Shown: positions 58,227-64,000 of the stretch, one piece after another
Layout: every line of letters starts with the position of its first letter
Numbering within the stretch: position 1 is the first letter of the stretch
DNA from: an uncultured Cellvibrionales bacterium
Lineage (GTDB): Bacteria > Pseudomonadota > Gammaproteobacteria > Pseudomonadales > Dasaniaceae
DNA length: 64,000 nt
Assembly (NCBI GenBank): GCA_913019905.1
Contig: CAJVZD010000002.1
Coordinates: 1 to 64,000, forward strand
Reading direction: 5' to 3'
The notes under the pieces: generated by a model
The model's database searches: none
Seen by the model: only the letters and a program-made list of their open reading frames with translations
What the model was told of the DNA's origin: nothing
Program-made: the position numbers and the translations under genes

Positions 58227-59464
58227 TGGCGCGCATATTGAGCCTCCACCCGCCTAACATCTCTCGATGCCGCCGACGGACTTACGCCTCCAGCACCTTC
58301 GATTTCCAGCCAGCGGTCTCCTTCAGGTTTATATACACCCGCGACGGAAATTCCGTAATCGGGAGTGACTAAGCTGTAACAGGTATTAATTAGCTTACTG
58401 TCTACAGGCGTTTGCCCACTCAACAATCTGGCAATTTGCAAGGCACAGAGCTTGGCTTGCGTATTGGCGGCAAAAGCCGATTTTGGCATAGCATTAGCGA
58501 TAGCCGCATCACCGATAACATGAACATCCGCATGTAAACTCGATTCGAAAGTCGCGGCATTTATTGGACACCAACCACTCGCATTGGCGATATCACTAAG
58601 CCTGGCAACTTCCCCTGCCCGCTGGGGGGGAATAACATTGGCGACGTCCGCTTTGATTACGTCAAAATCCGTTGTTAGCGTCATCGCTTTAGAATCAACA
58701 GAAACGACTCGGGCACCGTCTTTGAGCCCCTGCCATTCAATTAAGTCGCCGAACTCCGATTTCCACGCTGCCGTAAAAAGCCCCTGTTTTGAAAAGCGAT
58801 CTTTACTGTCGAGTATCAAAAGCTTGCTTTTGGGCTTGTGCGATTTAAGATAATTTGCAATGAGGCTAGCACGTTCGTAGGGGCCTGGCGGACAGCGATA
58901 CGGATTTTCGGGAACCGAAATAACAACAGTGCCACCATCATCCATAGCTGCAAGCTGACGTGCCAATAGTGCCGTTTGTGCTCCCGCCTGCCAGGCATGA
59001 GGCATTTTATTGGCCGCGGTTTCGTCATAGCCCGGCAGAACATCGAAATCGAGGCTTATACCCGGGGCCAGCACCAACCTGTCATAACCAACGCTTTGGC
59101 CATCGTCCAAGGTGACTTTATGAGCACCAGGGTCGATAGCAACAGCCGTTCGCCTAATGTGAGTCACACCATCGGCCACCGCCCCAGCATAACTAAAGGT
59201 CTGGGAAGCGATGTCCCGCTGATTGCCAATGACTAAATTACTAAACGGACAAGCAATATAACTCTGTTTGGGTTCAACTAAGGTCACCGCCACTGTTGGC
59301 GATAATTTTTTCAGGGTACGGGCACAGCTCATACCTGCAAATCCACCGCCAATGACAACCACCCGACCCGACGGTGCCTTTGTGGTAGCACAGCCGTGCC
59401 CAACTCCCGCGGTCATCGCCAGTAGCAAGCCCTTAACTATGTCGCGACGTTTCAAATGAGTCAT
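58190..59464 (-). CDS. soxF: SoxF/FccB-like flavocytochrome c sulfide dehydrogenase flavoprotein
   Basis: A 424-residue FAD protein with a Tat-like leader (LKRRDIVKGLLLAMTAGVGHG). FAD motif VVVIGGGFAGMSCARTL, YIACPFSNLVIGN with a redox-type Cys, and VHVIGDAAIANAMPKSAFAA near the C-terminus are as in FccB/SoxF. It oxidises sulfide or sulfane sulfur and passes electrons to the adjacent cytochrome c. It overlaps its neighbours on both sides. Confidence 0.88.
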   Translation of the reverse strand: MTHLKRRDIVKGLLLAMTAGVGHGCATTKAPSGRVVVIGGGFAGMSCARTLKKLSPTVAVTLVEPKQSYIACPFSNLVIGNQRDIASQTFSYAGAVADGVTHIRRTAVAIDPGAHKVTLDDGQSVGYDRLVLAPGISLDFDVLPGYDETAANKMPHAWQAGAQTALLARQLAAMDDGGTVVISVPENPYRCPPGPYERASLIANYLKSHKPKSKLLILDSKDRFSKQGLFTAAWKSEFGDLIEWQGLKDGARVVSVDSKAMTLTTDFDVIKADVANVIPPQRAGEVARLSDIANASGWCPINAATFESSLHADVHVIGDAAIANAMPKSAFAANTQAKLCALQIARLLSGQTPVDSKLINTCYSLVTPDYGISVAGVYKPEGDRWLEIEGAGGVSPSAASRDVRRVEAQYARQWYRSITQEVFA

Positions 59465-59841
59465 TGGCTTCCCAATACCTGCGCCATTGCAGCGATTTCC
59501 GATTTCGAATAACCGCGGGCCAATCGATTCATCACGGTTCCCTCGCGCTCACCAGAGCGAAATTGCAACAGGGACTGTTCGATACTAGCGGCCGACAAGG
59601 TATTCAGCGGCACCATTGTTTTAGCCCCGCTACCTTCCATAACGTCGCTTCTGGTTTTACCGCTTCCCATACCACCGCTGTGGCAACTACTGCAGGCGCT
59701 TACATTGGCGCGGGCCTGCGCCAGTAAGTCGTCAGCATAAACAAACTGACACAAGCAGCTTACACAAAAGCTAACGGCCAAGACCCGCGATATTAACCGC
59801 GTCGAATGACCGCCTGCAAAACCCGGTAGATCCTTACGCAA
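59461..59841 (-). CDS. Monoheme c-type cytochrome (SoxE/FccA-like)
   Basis: A 126-residue cytochrome with signal (VLAVSFCVSCLCQFVYADD) and a single CSSCHSG heme site. Distal Met candidate in GTVMNRLARGYS, followed by EIAAMAQVLGS. It lies between the molybdenum hydroxylase and the SoxF-like flavoprotein, overlapping both. It is placed to accept electrons from either one. Both SoxE/FccA partners and the cytochromes of IorAB-type dehydrogenases look like this, so its true partner is open. Confidence 0.85.
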   Translation of the reverse strand: MRKDLPGFAGGHSTRLISRVLAVSFCVSCLCQFVYADDLLAQARANVSACSSCHSGGMGSGKTRSDVMEGSGAKTMVPLNTLSAASIEQSLLQFRSGEREGTVMNRLARGYSKSEIAAMAQVLGSQ

Positions 59842-62029
59842 GGCTTTGGTCCTTTATCGGTAAATGACGAATACGTTTTCCGGTGGCAGCAAAAATAGCA
59901 TTCAATACAGCCGGCGCAGCGACAGCAATGGTGGGCTCACCCACACCGCCCCAGAACCCCCCGGAAGGCATTACCGAAGTCTCAACATGAGGCATTTTCG
60001 CCATTTTAAGCGAGGGATATTCATGAAAATTTTGCTGTTCGATCTGGCCATCTTTCACCGTGCACTCCCCGTAAAGAAGAGCCGATAAGCCATAGACAAA
60101 GGAACCCGATACCTGAGCCTCAATCTGCTGTGGGTTTACCGCGTATCCGGGGTCAGTCGCGGCGAAAATACGGTGGATGGTCAATTCTCCATCGTCGACT
60201 GAGACCTCAGCACAAGCAGCCACATAACTGCCAAAAGCTTTACACACGGCTAGGCCCAGATGTCGGCCTTCGACGGCAGGCTTTCCCCAGCCAGCCATCG
60301 ACGCAGCCTTATTTAGCACCGCCAGCGCGAGAGGATGATTCGTCATCGCTTTTTGTCTGAAGGCCAGCGCATCTTGACCCGCTTCATGCGCTACTTCGTC
60401 CAAAAAACACTCCATGTAAATCGCATTTTGATTAACATTCACACCGCGCCAAAACCCGGGCGTTATATGCGTATTACGCATGGCATGGTCGACCAATAAA
60501 TTGGGCACAGTATAAGAAATGGCGTGATCTCCTTTCGGTGCCATCGCCTGGAAAACGACGGGGTCCATACCGTCATTATTCTCCAATGCTTGCGGCATTA
60601 GCGTCGCCAGAATGGACTGCCCAGAAATACGCACATGTAAAGCATCGAGATTGCCGTCATCATCGAAACCGGCTGTCATTCTCGCCTTGGTCACTGGATG
60701 AAACATACCGTGCAGCATATCCTCTTCACGAGTCCATAGTAGCTTGACCGGAGTGCCGGGTATGGTTTTAGCAATCAACACCGCCTGTGTGACAAAATCC
60801 GCCGCTCCGCGCCGACCAAAACCACCACCGAGACTCACTTTGTGCACATCGCATTGTTCGGGGGCCAATTCTGAGGCGCTAATGGTGGCAGCTAAAGCAG
60901 CCTCACCATTTTGCGTAGGGCACCAAACTTCGCAACGCTCTTTACTCCACACTGCTGTTGCGTTCATCGGTTCCATGGTCGCATGATTTTGGTAGGGATA
61001 ACTGTAGTCAGCGGTGTAAGTGCGTGACGCCTTTTTCAGTCCCGCCTTCACATCACCTGATTCGTTACCCACAAACGCATTTTCGGAAGAGAGTCCCTCC
61101 TGCAAAAATTTGTCGATTGACGCACTCGACACCGTGTCATTCTCACTTTTTTCCCATTTGATCGGCAGCGCATTTAACGCTTTATTGGCCTGCCACCAGG
61201 TTTTAGCTACGACAGCGACCGCGTCATCGCCCACTCTTATGACCGATTTCACCCCCGGCATTGAGCTCACTTTTGTTGCGTCAAAGGACTCGAGCTTACC
61301 ACCGTGAACAGGGCTAGCTTTTATAGAAGCGCTGAGCATGCCGGGCAAAGTAATATCGGCGCCATAGACTTGTTTACCGGTCAGTTTCTCTAAAGTATCG
61401 AGACGTTTCTTGGGCTTCCCAACCACTTTCCAGTCTTTGGGATCTTTTAGAGTGACTTCACTGGGCGGTACCAGCGCTGCAGCAGCACTGGCTACTTTAC
61501 CGAATGTGGTCATCTTTCCGGACGGTTTGTGAGTGATTTTGCTATCGGCGGCGGCGCAATCGCCAGCGGCCACGCCCCATTTTTTAGCGGCGGCCTCGAT
61601 CAACATTTCCCGCGCCATGGCACCACCTTCGCGCACGTACTGATGACTACCGCGGACACCGCGACTCCCGCCAGTGGAGAAACTTTGCCAAACGCGCCCG
61701 CGCCTTAAATTTTCCCCGGGGGTTGGGTATTCCCACTGCACCTTATCCCAATCGCATTCGAGCTCTTCAGCCACCAATTGCGCAAGCCCCGTTAAGGTAC
61801 CCTGTCCCATTTCGGACCGTGCAATTCTAATGGTTACGGTATCGTCGGGGTCGATAACAACCCAGGCGTTAACTTCCGGTGTTGACGAAGACTCATTGCG
61901 GCCATCTGCAAAAGCCTGCTGGCCACCCAAGGGTACGGCCAATCCGATCGACAAGCCAGCACCTGTAGACGCAGCGCCTATCACAAACTGACGCCGATTT
62001 ATGCGCATTTTCTCCTTTAGCATACTCAT
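59834..62029 (-). CDS. IorB-like molybdopterin subunit of an aldehyde/isoquinoline dehydrogenase
   Basis: A 731-residue xanthine-oxidase-family large subunit with a Tat leader (INRRQFVIGAASTGAGLSIG). MGQGTLTGLAQLVAEELECD and TGGSRGVRGS belong to the IorB-type N-terminal half. GGGFGRRGAADFVTQAV and the catalytic Glu in GVGEPTIAVAAPAVLNAIF are the Mo-site segments. Enzymes of this group hydroxylate N-heterocycles or oxidise aldehydes in the periplasm. It pairs with the 2Fe-2S subunit upstream, and its end overlaps the cytochrome gene by eight bases. Confidence 0.88.
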   Translation of the reverse strand: MSMLKEKMRINRRQFVIGAASTGAGLSIGLAVPLGGQQAFADGRNESSSTPEVNAWVVIDPDDTVTIRIARSEMGQGTLTGLAQLVAEELECDWDKVQWEYPTPGENLRRGRVWQSFSTGGSRGVRGSHQYVREGGAMAREMLIEAAAKKWGVAAGDCAAADSKITHKPSGKMTTFGKVASAAAALVPPSEVTLKDPKDWKVVGKPKKRLDTLEKLTGKQVYGADITLPGMLSASIKASPVHGGKLESFDATKVSSMPGVKSVIRVGDDAVAVVAKTWWQANKALNALPIKWEKSENDTVSSASIDKFLQEGLSSENAFVGNESGDVKAGLKKASRTYTADYSYPYQNHATMEPMNATAVWSKERCEVWCPTQNGEAALAATISASELAPEQCDVHKVSLGGGFGRRGAADFVTQAVLIAKTIPGTPVKLLWTREEDMLHGMFHPVTKARMTAGFDDDGNLDALHVRISGQSILATLMPQALENNDGMDPVVFQAMAPKGDHAISYTVPNLLVDHAMRNTHITPGFWRGVNVNQNAIYMECFLDEVAHEAGQDALAFRQKAMTNHPLALAVLNKAASMAGWGKPAVEGRHLGLAVCKAFGSYVAACAEVSVDDGELTIHRIFAATDPGYAVNPQQIEAQVSGSFVYGLSALLYGECTVKDGQIEQQNFHEYPSLKMAKMPHVETSVMPSGGFWGGVGEPTIAVAAPAVLNAIFAATGKRIRHLPIKDQSLA

Positions 62030-62035
62030 CTCCCC

Positions 62036-62509
62036 TTAAGCCTTCGCTGTAGATTTGTGTTTGATTTCTACCGCAAGGTGAATACCTTCGCGCACTCTCT
62101 GAAACGTACCGCAGCGACAGATATTGGTAATCTCGGTATTAATATCCTCGTCGCTCGGGTTCGGTTTTTTATCCAGTAGAGCTGCAGAAGCCATAATCAT
62201 ACCGGGCTGACAATAGCCGCATTGCGGGGTATCGAGTTCCGCCCACGCCTGTTGAACCGGATGATCACCCTTTTGCGAAAGACCTTCGATGGTTGTGATT
62301 TTTTGACCGGCGGTGACACCACCCACGGGATAAACACAGGACCGCACGGCCTGGCCGTCAATGTGGACCGTACAAGAGCCGCACTGGGCAATCCCGCAAG
62401 CATATTTAGTACCGGTGAGCCCGATTTGTTCGCGAATAACCCATAACAAGGGCGTATCATCCTCGACCTCCACTTCGATTACTTTGCCGTTCACATTTAG
62501 TTTTGCCAT
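62036..62509 (-). CDS. IorA-like [2Fe-2S] subunit of the molybdenum hydroxylase
   Basis: A 157-residue small subunit with two iron-sulfur clusters. The plant-type ferredoxin cysteines are in [17 protein letters not shown] plus VRSCVYP, and the second cluster is in [10 protein letters not shown] and [10 protein letters not shown]. No export signal; such subunits travel with the Tat-exported partner. It passes electrons from the Mo site to a cytochrome. First gene of the eight-gene operon. GAGGGG precedes ATG. Confidence 0.92.
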   Translation of the reverse strand: MAKLNVNGKVIEVEVEDDTPLLWVIREQIGLTGTKYACGIAQCGSCTVHIDGQAVRSCVYPVGGVTAGQKITTIEGLSQKGDHPVQQAWAELDTPQCGYCQPGMIMASAALLDKKPNPSDEDINTEITNICRCGTFQRVREGIHLAVEIKHKSTAKA

Positions 62510-63101
62510 TGCTTGTTCGCCCCTCTCGCAGGTTGCCTGCTATTGTATTGCCAAATATCCACCTCACCTCCGGTCGACCGCTCATTACGGATCCTATGTC
62601 ACGGATTTATTGCGCTGATCTGGAGCTGAGGGTGTAAGAAAAATGGTCGTTCTTTTTTTATTCACTGTAGCCTAAATATTCAGCCTAAGACAAGGCCTTA
62701 AGTAACACATTAACAATACAGAATAGTCTGCAAACGGTGTTATCTCAATACTACCGTATTTTTTGTTGACATTTTTATAGGAAGGGGCGGAGACCGTAAC
62801 CAGTACGCGGCGATGTCTCGTTAACCAAATACTATCAACGCGAGTTTATCGATGGCTCAAACATCAAGTGCCCAGCCCTTAGAAACTGAATGTAGCGATT
62901 GAGTTAGACGTCGTTTTCGGGTGAATCCATGCTGTAACTTTAGGATTGCTGTATTGCCGGCTGACAGGAAACTGAGTCTTCTGGCTGCTTCCGTCGATGA
63001 GCGGGGAACACCTTGAACAGTTCTTATTCGGAAAATTTGGTGGCAGGTTCTAAAACAAAATGCCGCTGGTCAACGACATTTTGTTCTTCGCTAGACTAAG
63101 A
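62510..63101. other. Spacer upstream of the iorA-sox operon
   Basis: 592 bp without a gene, between the operon start and the last hydrolase. It should hold the operon promoter near 62510-62650. A TTGACATTTTTATAGG stretch at 62764 resembles a -35 box on the plus strand, but no gene follows it. Nothing else was recognised. Confidence 0.55.
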
Positions 63102-63824
63102 TTAAGACGCTTCACGGATGACTTTAACAAGATCTACCGGAATAGAATTGAGGGGGAAATGGCCCGACTCAAGGGTAAACACTTTATCTACCTTCCAGCT
63201 CTCAAGCATTCTATCTTGCAGCGCGGGCGTCAACACTTTGTCGACACCGGCTCGAATATAAAATTTTCGAACCGAACCAAAGTTATCGTCTGTTAATTTC
63301 GCGGCGGCCATAAAGGGCTCGGTCGATTGCTTAAACAAAAAGTGTGGGACTAAGCGATCGAGGTGAGCCTCATCCTTGATGTCATTCAATAACACCGTTC
63401 TTACTGTCTCTTCAGTGACCGTACCGTAGCTTTGGTCAGCGGAGAAAATAACGTTCGGCAATAGCTGACCTCGATCATCACTTTGCATTAAGCCAAGAGG
63501 AGTTTCACCGCTTGCGGGCAAAATAGCAGCCACAAATATCAAGCGATCGATTTTTTCCGAAATGTCCTCTGCTACCTGTGCTATAACCGCCCCAGCCAAA
63601 GAATGACCGACAAGAATCACCTTTCCTTCTTGCTCATTAACCGCATCGACGACTGTGCTGACATAAGCTGCCATCGACACATCGGCAAGTGCTCTTTTAT
63701 TTTCACCATGTCCGGGTAAATCAAGCGCTGTAACCTTACTTCCGTCGGCTGACAATAAGTTAACAACGTCTGCAAATTCCCAAGCGCCACCCCATGCTCC
63801 GTGAACCAAAATATAATTCTTCAT
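63102..63824 (-). CDS. Alpha/beta hydrolase, RdmC/EstC-like
   Basis: A hydrolase of about 240 residues. NYILVHGAWGGAWEF is the oxyanion region, VILVGHSLAGAVIAQVAED the Ser nucleophile, and TLESGHFPLNSIP the catalytic His. The compact size and HGAWGG start match esterases of the salicylate-esterase/hydroxynitrile-lyase group. ATG 63824 with GGAG upstream is preferred over 63836. Substrate unknown. Confidence 0.83.
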   Translation of the reverse strand: MKNYILVHGAWGGAWEFADVVNLLSADGSKVTALDLPGHGENKRALADVSMAAYVSTVVDAVNEQEGKVILVGHSLAGAVIAQVAEDISEKIDRLIFVAAILPASGETPLGLMQSDDRGQLLPNVIFSADQSYGTVTEETVRTVLLNDIKDEAHLDRLVPHFLFKQSTEPFMAAAKLTDDNFGSVRKFYIRAGVDKVLTPALQDRMLESWKVDKVFTLESGHFPLNSIPVDLVKVIREAS

Positions 63825-64000
63825 TGTGATCTCCAATAGACTAATTTAAGTGTTGTTGCGAACCTGTAGTTACACGCAGGTAGTTACAAATAGGTTGCTT
63901 TAAGCCAAATCTAATCCAATTTAACGAAGGTAAAAGGAAACGACTTTTGCCGGTGAGTCTTGAGAGTCGTTGACCACTGTCGTAATTTCCGTACGCTCAA

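Noticed and set aside
62764..62800. TTGACATTTTTATAGGAAGG as a plus-strand promoter with ribosome-binding site
   Set aside because: No open reading frame of any credible length follows on the plus strand.

Overview
The window looks like chromosomal DNA of a free-living, probably marine, gammaproteobacterium of moderate G+C. This is inferred from gene content: a thiosulfate-oxidation (Sox) system, an IorAB-type molybdenum hydroxylase, a CsgI/DUF2057 protein, a serralysin-like protease, and many short-chain dehydrogenases, alpha/beta hydrolases and TetR regulators. No rRNA, tRNA or CRISPR array was recognised.

Layout. 1-7.3 kb: an intact ISNCY-type insertion sequence abuts the 3' end of an M28-like peptidase homologue, followed by a flavoprotein, a CsgI-like protein, an epoxide-hydrolase-like enzyme and a COG4798-type methyltransferase. 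7.5-18 kb: a large secreted serralysin-like metalloprotease (RTX, four PPC domains, DUF4214) behind a lipoprotein gene, a second DUF4214 protein, a periplasmic metallo-beta-lactamase-fold protein and a GAF/PAS hybrid histidine kinase. 18-26.8 kb: HSL-type esterase, PhoD phosphatase, a zinc alcohol dehydrogenase divergent from its likely TetR regulator, two more hydrolases (one fused to OsmC) and a protein resembling animal LEG1. 27-47 kb: an accessory stretch of mostly short, leftward genes of unrelated function (HAD, DoxX, DUF899, DUF1697, GNAT, cupin, GFA, chorismate-mutase-like, AAA NTPase, an MreB-like mini-protein and many small membrane proteins), broken by HxlR/SDR and acyltransferase/LytTR divergent pairs. 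It also contains an NTPase with a non-ATG start, a frameshifted small gene and a 56-residue gene. 47-62.5 kb: soxCD rightward, then SDR, M20 peptidase, TetR/amidohydrolase, HD-domain, ABM monooxygenase and SDR genes, then a tightly packed leftward operon iorA-like, iorB-like, cytochrome c, soxF-like, soxX, soxY, soxZ, soxA. A last hydrolase lies at 63.1-63.8 kb.

How the genes work together. SoxAX, SoxYZ and SoxCD are encoded, but no SoxB is in the window. The molybdenum hydroxylase and flavocytochrome-like subunits are joined to the Sox genes by short overlaps, so their electrons may share a cytochrome c pool. Mobile DNA is coherent: three 160-170 bp non-autonomous elements (7.5, 33.4 and 54.6 kb) carry ends nearly identical to those of the insertion sequence at 42-1719. 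Several intergenic spacers carry short tandem repeats of 13-14 bp. A multi-branched potential RNA fold lies in the longest gene-free stretch (11.6-12.4 kb).
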